From assembly GCA_036429605.1 (NCBI GenBank), contig JAVFKD010000016.1:5003141-5067140 (forward strand): a DNA stretch of 64,000 nt. The letters run 5' to 3'. The position numbers and the translations under genes were made by a program. The DNA is from Cladobotryum mycophilum (taxonomy: Eukaryota; Ascomycota; Sordariomycetes; Hypocreales; Hypocreaceae). Below are positions 1-10,785 of this stretch, piece after piece; the stretch's first letter is position 1; each line of letters opens with the position of its first letter. Below the pieces are notes generated by a model. It had not been told where the DNA came from. It made no database searches and saw only the letters and a program-made list of their open reading frames with translations.

Positions 1-102
1 TATAGTTAATTGTAAAGGAATTTAATAAGATGGTAAGTTATATGCGCTATGGGCGGAAAGTGCGCCACTCGCTGATATACGCCACTCGCTGATAAAGTAC
101 GT
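1..102. mobile_element. Right terminal fragment of a pogo/Fot-type transposon
   Basis: The sequence ends in a doubled motif (CGCCACTCGCTGATA, twice) followed by AAGTACGT and a TA dinucleotide at 103-104. The same architecture, two direct copies of an AAGCGAG-type core then ACGT and TA, closes every other pogo-type element in the window. Only the right end lies inside the window. TA is the expected target-site duplication of the Tc1/mariner/pogo superfamily. Confidence 0.6.
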
Positions 103-104
103 TA

Positions 105-606
105 TAATAAATCAAATCTAAAGAAACCTATAGCCAGGCCCCTAACCGCCGGTACATTTATTCTTTTATATAGCTTATCCTAACCAAGGGTAATAATAAC
201 CAATACCTTGGTTAATATTAGGTAAACAAGTTCTTTAAACGCAACGAGAAGATTAAGATAAAGGTCTCTAAGGATATTAAAGCTACCCAAACAATCTATA
301 TAACCGAGGGGATTATATAAAGCTTCTTAAATTATCTAGACAATAAGATTAAGCCTGAGTCTATTAGTATAAACTGAATCTATAACCTTAACGAGACCAG
401 GCTTATAAAAAGGGAAACCAGGTTAGGAAAAATAGTAGAAATAAGCCTAATAACAGCAGTAACCGTTATAGAAAGTAACTCTTATAAATAGGTTATTATT
501 ATAGAGTATGTTAATGCTACCGGAGACTAGGTTAAGCCCTATGTAATCTAGACAGGTAAAACGGTCTAATAGTAGTGTTTTCTTAATAAAGTTCCTGACT
601 AGGTAG
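105..606 (+). pseudogene. RIP-damaged pogo/Fot transposase, N-terminal and first catalytic segment
   Basis: Conceptual translation on the + strand, ignoring stops, gives a CENP-B-like helix-turn-helix stretch (RWVNKFFKRNEK) and then IYNLNETRLIKG. The latter aligns with the IYNFDETGF motif that carries the first catalytic aspartate of Fot/pogo DDE transposases; here D reads N, consistent with G-to-A damage. A TVIE motif follows, as usual in the family. The frame stops where the hAT-like element begins at 607. The right part of this copy was not found, so the flanks of the hAT insertion may come from different elements. Confidence 0.55.
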
Positions 607-1657
607 AGTGCCCCACCACAACACCGTGACCATCCCAAGACCGTACGGGTTTTACACTAAAACACTTACTTTTTAAATAATCGTAAAACTACCGAACTAT
701 GTCTAATTAAGCTATAATTTAAGATTTATATATTCATTATATTAATAAGATTATATATAAAAAATAAGCTTTTAAAAATATTATTATATATTGTATATAG
801 AATATTAAATATTAGGTATTATTTAAATAGTTAAAGATTAAAGATTAAAAATATTAAATAAATATATAAAGTTTAGGTTTTGGATTAATTAGATTATATA
901 TAGTTCTATTATATATAAGAAGAAAATAAAATATTTTCTAAGGTTTTATTGAAATTTATATATTATTTTAAACATTTATTATTGAAAATTAAATTAGAAT
1001 TAATAAATAAATATATTAAAATTTAAAATTTAAGATTATATATAAATAATAAATATAAATAATCAATATAACTTAATTTTCTATTAATATAATTTTTAAA
1101 TATTCTTTTAAAAATAAGTTATAATTTTAGTATTAAAAAAAGCTTATTTTAATTTTAATATAGATAATTATATATAAATATATTTATATTTATTTATAAT
1201 AATAAAATATCAATTCTTCGTTATATAAAACTTAAATATTTTATTATTAAAATATTATTTAATACTTTTTATTTAATAAAATACTTAAACTTTTAAAATA
1301 TTTATAATTAATTATATAGTATATTTATAAGTTTAAGGTTTTTAAATATATATTTAATAAAACCTAATTATATTATATTCCTTTATTATAATAATATTCT
1401 ATAACGTTTAATATTATTTAATATTAATTATTTATATTTTAAATTTTAAAGTATTTAATACTTAATAAACTAAGAATATAAGTAATTTTAGAATACTTTT
1501 CAAATATTTCTAAAGAATATAGACTTTAAACTATTTCTAAAACTAAATTAGGCTAAATTAGGCTTAGCTTGGTGGTCTTATAGTTATTTAAAAAGTAAGT
1601 GTTTTGGTGTAAAACCTGTAAAGTCTTGGGATGGTCACGGTGTTATGGTGGGGCACT
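607..1657. mobile_element. Non-autonomous hAT-like element with 8-bp target duplication
   Basis: The ends are long inverted repeats of about 75 bp starting AGTGCCCCACCA and ending TGGTGGGGCACT. They continue inward through the GTGACCATCCCAAGAC motif and its complement. The 8 bases on both sides are identical (CTAGGTAG at 599-606 and 1658-1665), the duplication length of hAT transposases. The interior is more than 80% AT and has no usable reading frame, so the copy cannot move on its own. The interior composition may be ancient RIP or intrinsic. An unrelated superfamily with 8-bp duplications remains possible. Confidence 0.7.
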
Positions 1658-1665
1658 CTAGGTAG

Positions 1666-2071
1666 TATTATTAAAGGCTAAGGTTCAAATGCTATAGAAA
1701 GTAAATAAAATGCTTAGTAAACGATAGAGGGCTAAAAAAACATCACTATAACAAGGAGAGAGTCTAACTCTAGTAGAAGAATAAGCTTTATAGGACTAGA
1801 GGGATATTGAACAGTAGGTATAGAAAGAAATGTAGTAAAGTAATAGTCAGAAGGTTTATAGTATAGTAAAGGAATAGTATTATAGTATATATAAGAATAT
1901 TAGTTATAATATATATACTTATTAGAAAGCTATAGAGATGTTTAGTAAAAAGAATAATAATAAGTATTAATTAATTTAAAGTATTGTTATTATTTTATTA
2001 CTGTGTTTATGCTAAGAGAAGAAGGAAAGTGGCTAACTTATTATGCTAGTTAACTTATTATACACTTATGT
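1666..2071 (+). mobile_element. Right end of a family-A pogo transposon (copy iv)
   Basis: The last 400 bp match the right end of the complete family-A element at 8854-10714, including the transposase 3' region and the terminal core (GGCTAACTTATTATG). The end is at 2071, followed by TA. The left part is missing or replaced by the sequence left of the hAT-like insertion. All reading frames are closed by RIP-type stops. Confidence 0.6.
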
Positions 2072-2339
2072 TATTTTAAGTTTTAGTTTTTTTTTAAATT
2101 AAATATTATAAATACTAGATTCTTTATAATTAAAGCCTTAATTCGTTTAAAAGCCTAATATATTTTTAATAATATTTTACTTAGACTAGCTATATACTAT
2201 TTTAATATTAATAAAATCTATATAAACTTTATTTAATATAATAATATATTTAAAAAAGCCTTTTATTAAATATAAAATTTATATTCTTTTAATTTAACTA
2301 AAGCTTTTATTTTTTAAAGTTTAATAAGTACTCAATATA
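2072..2339. other. AT-rich RIP-damaged spacer
   Basis: About 85% AT with no reading frame, terminal repeat or recognisable element core. It separates two family-A pogo ends that point away from each other. I see nothing else in it. Confidence 0.5.
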
Positions 2340-3262
2340 ACCTCAGTACATAGTGAGTTAGCTAGTATAATGAGTTAGCCACTTTCCTTCCTTTTTTAGC
2401 ATAAATATAATAATAAAATAATAATAATACTTTAAATCAATTAATACTTATTACTATTTTCTTTATTAAATATTTCTATAGTTTTTTAATAAATATATAT
2501 ATTATAACTAGTCTTCCTATATATACTATAATATTATTCTTTTATTATAATATATATCTTCTAACTATTACCTTATTATATCTTTTTTTATATTTACTAT
2601 TTAATATACTTTTAGTCTTATAAAACTTATTCTTTTATTAGAGTTAGACTTTCTTTTTATTATAGTTATATTTCTTTAGTTTTTTATTATTTACTAAGTA
2701 TTTTATTTGCTTTTTATAATATTTTAATTTTAATCTTTAATAATACTACCTAGTGTATTATTCTTTATATTCTTTTTATAAACTAGTTTAAAATAACTAA
2801 AATCAATGCTAATAAGCTTCTTTAATGATCTTTTATTTGTCTTTTAATAAAATTATTTTATAAAGTTATTTTAGTTAAGTTATTAAATGTTTTTAGAACT
2901 TAAAGGTCTGGTAGTTTAATAGTAATATTAGTTAATAATAGTATTTATATTATTAAATCTAATCGGGAAAGTATATCCTTTAGGTTATAAGGAATAAAAT
3001 CTGTTTTTATAAAACCTACCTTAATGTTATTCTTTATTATTATACTTTAAAATGCTATATAAAACACTAATAGAAAGTTATCTTTTGTAATATAGGTTAT
3101 ATATACTTGTATAAGACACTTAATCTATTGTTTATAAGCCTATTTAAATAGCCTAGAGTAATCTATACTTAGTAATTAAAGTATATAAGATAAATATACT
3201 AGCATATAGAGTATAATAATTTTATTATTTTTATAAAATAGCTTAAAGTCCATTAAGTAATA
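2340..3262 (-). mobile_element. Left portion of family-A pogo element (copy ii), split by nested insertions
   Basis: It begins with the family-A terminal core (TAGTGAGTTAGCTAGTATAA) after a TA at 2338-2339. It has the same orientation as the uninterrupted family-A copy at 4048-5908, so the transposase lies on the minus strand. It stops at 3262 where family-B copy 2 is inserted. The element resumes at 6894-6930, 8801-8853 and 10715-10785; each junction matches an uninterrupted position in copy i. The coding frame is destroyed by RIP. Confidence 0.65.
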
Positions 3263-6200
3263 ACCTAATCCATAAGTGAGTGGTATACATAAGCGAGTGG
3301 TACACCCTACCTAGTATGTTATTTAAAAGAAAATAAAACTAACCTTTTGTAACTTTTTTTATATTCTTCTATTAAAAATATATTAAATAATTATTATAAT
3401 AGTATTAGATAAAGATATACTTTTTTTATTTTTTTAAATCTTTTTATAGATTTGTATATTATAACTAGTCTTACTATACTTATTATAGCGCAGAGCTTTT
3501 ATATAAACAGACTTTCTTTACTATCTTTTTTATTTTAATTATTTATTTATATTCTTTTAATCTAGTTGATTTACTTTTTCTTAAATAATAAATATACCTT
3601 TAAGTTATATATAAGTTTTTTTACTCTATAATATTTATTTAATACCTTATTTACTATATAAATTTTAAAGATCTTTTCATATAAAAATACTATTTAATAT
3701 ATAATTATTATTACTTTTTTTATAAATTAGTTAATTTTATTTAATATTAAAGTTAAAGAGTTATTTTAATAAATAATAATATAATTTTTTATATACTCTA
3801 ACTACAAGTTAGTTTTATGTATGTTTTTTAGTGGTTTTGAGACCTAAGGTTATATAGGCTTAAGTAGTATTTTTAAAGGTATTAATATTTATGATTCTAT
3901 ATTAAATATTAAAAAAGCCTTTTGTAAATGAAATAGTAATAAACTAGCTTTTATAAAACTTTTATAATATTCTTTTTATTAATTATAATAAAGAACATTA
4001 TATAAGAAATATAAAAAAGTTAATCTTATTAATATATATAATATATAATATAGGTGCATAGTGAGTTAGCTAGCATAATAAGTTAGCTACTTTCCTACCT
4101 CTCTTAATATAAACACATTAATAAAATAATAATAATACTTTAAATCAATTAATACTTATTACTATTCTTTTTACTAAATATCTTTATAGCTTTTTAATAA
4201 ATATATATATTATAGCTAGTCTTTTTATATATACTATAATACTATTTTTTTATTATATTATATACCTTCTAACCATTACTTTATTACATTTCCTTTTATA
4301 ATTACTATTTAATATCTCTCTAGTCTTATAAAACTTATTCCTTTATTAATATTAGACTTTCTTTTTATTATAATTATATTCCTTTAATCTTTTATTATTT
4401 ATTAAATATTTTATTTAGTTTTTATAGTATTTTAATCTTAGCCTTTAATAATACTATCTAGTGTATTATTTATTATATTCTTTTCGTAAACTAGTCTAAA
4501 ATAACTAAAATTAATACTAGTAAGCTTCCCTAATAATCTTTTATTTGCTTTTTAATAAAATTACTTTATAAAGTTATTTTAGTTAAGTTATTAGGTGTTC
4601 TTAGAACGTAAAGGTCTAGTAATTTAATAGTAGTATTAGTTAATAATAGTATTTATATTACTAAATCTAACCGGAAAAGTATACTTTCTAAATTATAAAA
4701 AATAATTCCTACCCCTTTAAAACCTACCTTAATATTATTTTTTATTATTATACTTTAAAATACTATATAAAATACCAATAGAAAATTACTTTTTATGGTA
4801 TAAGTTATATATACTTATATAAAACCATTAATTCATTACTTATAAATCTATTTATATAATTTAAAGTAACTTATATTTAGTAATTAAAGTATATAAAATA
4901 AATATATTAGTATATAGAGTATAATAATCTTATTGTTTTTATAAAATAGTTTAAAGTCTATTAAATAATAGCTTTTATATTCATTAAGTATTAAAAGGTA
5001 ATATATACTAAAAGATTATACTTTTATATACTTATTAAAGTATTAAATTTAATTTAAGCTTATTTTATTTATTGTTTAGCTATTATAAGTTATAGTAATA
5101 ACCTAGTTAAAAGATATAATATAATTCTTATATTATATAAAGAAATAATATTATTCTATAACTATAATGTATAGTAGTATTACCTATTCTTAAATATTAA
5201 CTTTTTAATTTATAATAATTTATCTTTTATTACCTGGCGATGTTTGTTTTAGTTAGTTATACCTTTTGGTACTTATTATAATTATTCTAATTGAAATAAT
5301 ATCTATTATAAGCTAGTTTTATTAAAGTTATAAATATTTAACTTATTAATATTATACTTTATAATTATATTATAAATAAATTAAAATTAGTCCTAAATTA
5401 TATTTAGATCTTTATCTTTAGTCTTTTAATAGTTATATTTATAATTAAAATATATTATTAATTCTATTTAACGTTTAATAAAGTATAAAAACTAACGCCT
5501 ACTAATCGAAGGTGTATTATATTTAGTAAATAATTGATTTGTTATATCCTTTATGTTATAAAAGCAAGGAGGAAATAATTATATATTTAGGTTAAGGATA
5601 TACTAAATAATTATTGATTCTTTTAGATTTAAGAGTTTTTTTAATTTAAGGATAATATTATATTTAGTAAGTATTCTTTTTAATCGTAAATTAAGAGTTC
5701 TATGATTCATACTATAGATCTTAGTAGCTTTTTGAATCTTAATTTTAAGGTCTTTTTGAATTATTTAAATAGTTAAGATTAAATGATCTTTTTTATTAAG
5801 TAATAGTATTATTTTTAGTAAAGAAAAGTAAAATTGAATTAGGATGGCTATAATATTATAGGAAAGTGGCTAACTTGTTATACTAGCTAACTTACTATGC
5901 ACCTACGTTAATCTTAAACTTCTGTTAATGAAACTTAAATACTATTAAATAGTAACTCTTATAGCTATTAAGAATAAACATTCAATAGATTCTTTTTGTA
6001 TAAGAAGTTATATAATAATCAAAATGTTTAATTTAATCTAAGCTAATTTTATTAGTAATCCAGTTATTTTCTATTATTATAATACATTAATCTAGTAAAA
6101 GATTATACTCTTAATATTAATTCTTAAAATAATATGATATAATAAAAATAATAAGTAATAGTATTACTTAGTCTATTATATTAATACCTTAGATTATAGT

Positions 6201-6893
6201 TACTTACTCTTAATTATTAGACAAAAATAATTTTATATTTTTAAGACTTTTTAAAGTAATAATGACTATATTTAGAAAAATAATATGTATTATAAAGCTA
6301 ATCTTATTAAAGTTATAAAGATTATTATTAAAAACTTTATATTTAGTTATTATATTTTATATAAATATAAACTAATTATTAATAAATTTTATATTTTTAT
6401 ATTAAACTTTTTAATAATTATATTTATAAACCTAATATATATAAAGCTTTAATTAGTATTTAATAAAGTTTAATATTTAATCTTTATTAACTAATAGTAT
6501 ATTATATATATATTGTAAATAATTAACTATGTTTTTAATACTATATAATTTAAAAGAAAATAATCTTATAGATAAATTGATTATATATTTAATTATAGCT
6601 TTTTCCTTTAATTTTATAAGATTTATTAAATTAGCTTTTATATTATATTTTAATAGTATACTAATATAATACTAACTAAGAGTTATATAACTAATATTAT
6701 AGATTTTTACTATAGTTTTAAGACTTAAATTTAGGTCTTTTTAAAGAGATTAAAAGGTAAGAAAAATCTTATTATTATTTAAAAGTATTACTATAATAGA
6801 TAGTAAAAGAATTTAATGTATAGTAATAGAGGTAGATATGGCTATTAAGGGTGTACTACTTGTTTGTATCGTACACTGGCTTATGGATTATAT
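3263..6893. mobile_element. Family-B pogo element copy 2, carrying nested family-A copy i
   Basis: The ends are terminal inverted repeats with two direct copies of an AAGCGAGTGGTACAC-type core (3263-3310 and about 6850-6893). TA lies on both sides (3261-3262 and 6894-6895). Removing the nested copy at 4048-5908 leaves about 1,770 bp, slightly shorter than the intact 1,870-bp family-B element at 6931-8800. Transposase fragments are visible but carry many stops. The empty target site is seen in copy i, where TAATAGCTTTTA is uninterrupted near 4975. Confidence 0.7.
4048..5908 (-). mobile_element. Complete family-A pogo/Fot transposon (copy i), RIP-inactivated
   Basis: It is 1,861 bp, exactly the length of the family-A copy at 8854-10714 and in the opposite orientation. 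Ends carry the doubled core GTGAGTTAGC...GTTAGC, closing with ACGT-TA at 5905-5910. The transposase lies on the minus strand and is full of stop codons. This copy is useful as an uninterrupted reference: it contains, intact, the sites where B1, B2 and copy iii landed in copy ii. It sits inside family-B copy 2. Confidence 0.75.
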
Positions 6894-6930
6894 TAGCTTT
6901 TATGTTTATTAAGTATTAGAAAGTAATATA
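6894..6930 (-). mobile_element. Middle fragment of family-A copy ii
   Basis: It matches about 4975-5012 of copy i and lies between two family-B insertions. It ends at TA (6929-6930), the left target duplication of element B1. Confidence 0.65.
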
Positions 6931-8800
6931 ACGTATTCCATAAGCGAGTGTGCCACACAAGCGAGTGTGCCACCCCTCACCACCTCGTGTAGAAAAAAAC
7001 AAAGTCAGCCCTTAACACTTCTCAATCTATATTAAATATCTAGTTATTATAATAGTATTAAAAGAAAATAATTATATTTTTTACTTAGTTATACTTTCTT
7101 ATAGGTTTATATATTATAGCTAGTCTTGTTACACTTGCTATAGCGCGAAGCCTTTGTACGAGTAGACCCTTTTTACCGCTTTTCTTACTTAATTTGCTTA
7201 TTTATATCCCTTTGATCTAATTGATCGATTCCTTTTTGAACAATAAGTGTGCCTTTAAGTCATACGCAAGTCTTTTTTACTCTGCAGTGCTTGCTTAATG
7301 TCTTATTTACTATATAAAGCTTAGAGACCTTTTCGTGTAAAAGTACTATTTAATATATAATTACTATTATACCCTTTATAAATTAATTAATTATAGTTAA
7401 TATTATAGTTAGAGAGCTATTTTAATAAGCAAAAATATAATTTTTTATATACTTTAATTATAAAATAGCCTTATATATATTCTTTAGTATTTTAAAGACT
7501 TAAGATTATATAGGTTAAGGTAGTATTTCCGGAGGTATTAATATTTATAATTCTATATTAAGCATTAAAAGAACACTCTGTGAATTAAATAGTAATAGAC
7601 TAGCTCCTTTAAAACCTTTTTTAATATTCTTCTTGTTAATTATAGTAAAAAATGCTATATAAAAGACATAGAGGAACTTAAGCTTACTAATATATATAAT
7701 ATATATATATATTAACTTTTTAATTTATCGATTATATATTTACTTTAATAGCTTAAAGTAACTAATATTTAATAGCTAAAGGAGATATAAAAAATAAGAA
7801 AGTATATAAACTATAATAATCTTATACTTTTTATAATAAAGCTTAAATACTATTAAGTGATAGCTTTTATGGTTATTAAGGATAAGTATTTGATAGATTC
7901 TTTTTGTATAAGAAGCTATGTGATAATCAAAATGCTTAATCTAATCTAAGCTAACCTTATTAATAGTCTAACTATTTTTTATTATTATAATACATTAATC
8001 TACTAAAAGATTATACTTTTAATACTAATTCTTAAGATAATATTATATAGTAAGGATAATAAATAATGGTATTACCTAACCTATTCTATTAATGCCTTAG
8101 ATTATAGTTACTTATTCTCGATTATTAGACTAGGATAATTTAGCTTTTATATAGCCTTTTAAAGTTATAATTACTATACCTAAAAAGATAATACCTATTA
8201 TAAAGCTAGTCTTATTAAAGTTATAAAGATTATTATTAAGGATCCTATATTTAGCTTTAATATTCTATATAAGCTTAAACTAAGCGTTAATAAGTATTAG
8301 ATTTTTATATTTAACTCTTTAATAATTATATTTATAAGCCTAGTGTGTATAAAGCTTTGGTTAGCGTTTGATAAAGTTTAATGCCTAGTTTTTGTTAATT
8401 AATAGCGCATTGTGTATGTATAGTAAATGATTAATTATTTCTTTAACACTATATAATCTAAGAGAAAATGATCGCGTAGATAGGTCGATTATATATTTAA
8501 GTATAGCCTTTTTTTCTAATTCTATAAGATTTATCGAATTAGCTTTTGTATTGTATCGTGAAGGCTATCCAGTATAACACCGACTTAAAGTTATACAATT
8601 GATGTTATAGATCTTTTCTATAACTTTAAGACTTAAATCTAGGTTTTTTTAAGAGCTTTAAAAGCTATAATAACTTTACTTTTATACAAAGGTAATACTA
8701 TTTAAGATCGTTAAGGAATTTAATATATTGTGATAGAGGTAGATGTGGTGGTGGAGGGTGGCACACTCGCTTATGTGGTACACTCGCTTATGGAATACGT
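6931..8800. mobile_element. Complete family-B pogo/Fot transposon (B1), RIP-inactivated
   Basis: It is 1,870 bp between TA duplications at 6929-6930 and 8801-8802. The left end reads ACGTATTCCATAAGCGAG and the right end CTCGCTTATGGAATACGT, a clean inverted repeat. Each end contains a second internal copy of the CGAGTGTGCCAC core, as in transposons that bind two transposase molecules per end. The transposase frame, closed by many stops, runs through the interior. The uninterrupted target is visible near 5001-5015 (GGTAATATATACTAAAAG), so the TA insertion is directly supported. Confidence 0.8.
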
Positions 8801-8853
8801 TATACTAAAAGATTATACTTTTATATATTTATTAAAGTGCTGAATTTAATCTA
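8801..8853 (-). mobile_element. Fragment of family-A copy ii between B1 and copy iii
   Basis: It matches about 5011-5063 of copy i. It ends at the TA (8852-8853) into which copy iii is inserted. Confidence 0.65.
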
Positions 8854-10714
8854 ACGTAGGTGTAGAGTCAGTTAGCTAGCATAGCGAGTTAGCCACTTTC
8901 CCACAACATTATAGCCATCCTAATTGAATTCTATTTTTCTTTATTAAAAATAATATTATTATCTAGTAAAAAAGATTAGTTAATTCTAGTTATTTAAATA
9001 ATTTAAAAAAACCTTAAAATTAATATTTAGAAAGCTACTAAGACTTATAGTATAAATCATAAAACCCTTAGTTTATAAATAAATAGAATACTTATTAAAT
9101 ATAATACAATTCTTGAATTAAAAAAGGTTTTAAATCTAAGAAGATTAATGATTATTTAATATATCCTTGACCTAAATGCATAATTACTTTTTCCTTACTT
9201 TTATAATATAAGAAATATAGTAAATTAACTATTTATTAAGTATAATATACCTTCGGTTAGTAAGTATTAGTTTTTATATTTTATTAAATATTAAATAAAG
9301 CTAATAATATATTTTAGTCGTAGATATAACTATTAAAAGATTAAATATAAAAATCTAGATATAATTTAAGGTTAGTTTTAACTTATTTATAAGATAATTG
9401 TAAAGTATAGCATTAATAAGTTAAATATTTATAATTTTAATAAAAATTAATTTTATAATAAGTATTATTTTAATTAAGATATTTATAATAAATAGTAAAA
9501 AGTATAGTTAACTAAAATAAGTATAGTTAAATAATAAAGAATAGGTTATTATAATCTAGGGAACTTATATTTAAGAGTAAGTAATACTATTATATATTAT
9601 AGTTATAAGATAATATTATCTTTTTGTATAGTATAAAGATTATACTATACCTTTTAATTAGGTTATTATTATAACTTATAATAATTAAATAATAAATAAA
9701 ATAAGCCTAGATTAGATTTAATACTTTAATAAGTATATAAAAGTATGAATTCTTATTATATATTATTTTTTAATATTTAATAAACATAAAAGCTATTATT
9801 CAATAGACTTTAAGCTATTCTATAAGAATAATAACATTATTATATTCTATATACTAGGACATTTATTTAATATATTTTAGCCATTAGATATAGATTCTTT
9901 TAGGTTATTTAAACAGGCTTATAGGCAATAAATTAAGGGTCTTATATTAATGTATATAACCTATATTATAAAAGTGACTTTCTATTAGTATTTTATATAG
10001 TATTTTAAAGTATAATAATAGAAAATGATATTAAGGTAGGTTTTAAAGAGACAGGAATTGTTTTTTATGATTTAAAAAGTATGCCTCTTCGGTTAGATTT
10101 AATAATACAAATACTATTACCGACTAATATTATTATTAAGCTATTAAACCTTTAGGTTCTAAGAATATTAAATAATTTAATTAAAATAGCTTTATAGAAT
10201 AATTTTATTAAAAGATGAATAAAAGATTATTAAAGAAGCTTATTAATATTAATTCTAACTATTTTGGATTAGTTTATAAAAGAAATATAAAAAATAATAT
10301 ACCAGATAGTATTATTATAAGCTAAGGTTAAAATATTATAAAAGATAAATAAGATACTTAGTAAATAATAGAAAATTAAAAAAATATAATTATAATAAGA
10401 AAAAAGTCTAACTCTAGTAAAAAAATGAGCTCTATAAGACTAAAGGAATATTAAATACTAAATATAAAGAAAATATAGTAAAATAATAATTAGAAGATAT
10501 ATAGTATAGTAAAAGAATAGTATAATAATATATGTAAGAAGACTGGCTATAATATATATATTTATTAAAAAGCTATAGAGATATTTAGTAAAAAGAATAA
10601 TAATAAGTATTAATTAATTTAAAGTATTATGATTACTTTATTAATGTATTTATACTAAGAGGGATAGGAAAGTGGCTAACTCGCTCTGCTGGCTAACTCA
10701 CTATGCACCTACGT
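8854..10714 (+). mobile_element. Complete family-A pogo/Fot transposon (copy iii), RIP-inactivated
   Basis: It is 1,861 bp with TA duplications at 8852-8853 and 10715-10716. The left end is ACGTAGGTGTAGAGTCAGTT and the right end reads ACTCACTATGCACCTACGT. Stops ignored, the + strand encodes a pogo-type transposase: a CENP-B-like segment (KATKTYSINHKTL) near 9030 and NIYNFNKN near 9390-9420, the remnant of NIYNFDET. No frame is open. The empty site is at about 5062-5066 in copy i. Confidence 0.8.
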
Positions 10715-10785
10715 TAAGCCTGTTTTATTTATTATTTAATTATTATAAATTATAGTAATCACCTAGTTAAAAGGTATAGTATAAT
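10715..10785 (-). mobile_element. Distal fragment of family-A copy ii
   Basis: It matches about 5066-5135 of copy i and then stops at the poly(T) that begins LINE L1. The expected continuation does not reappear at the far side of L1 (24601), so a deletion or rearrangement occurred at this boundary. Confidence 0.55.

Noticed and set aside
1..10785. CRISPR-like or other regularly spaced array
   Set aside because: Recurring short motifs are terminal cores of pogo elements, placed by element length and not by regular spacing; the DNA is eukaryotic.
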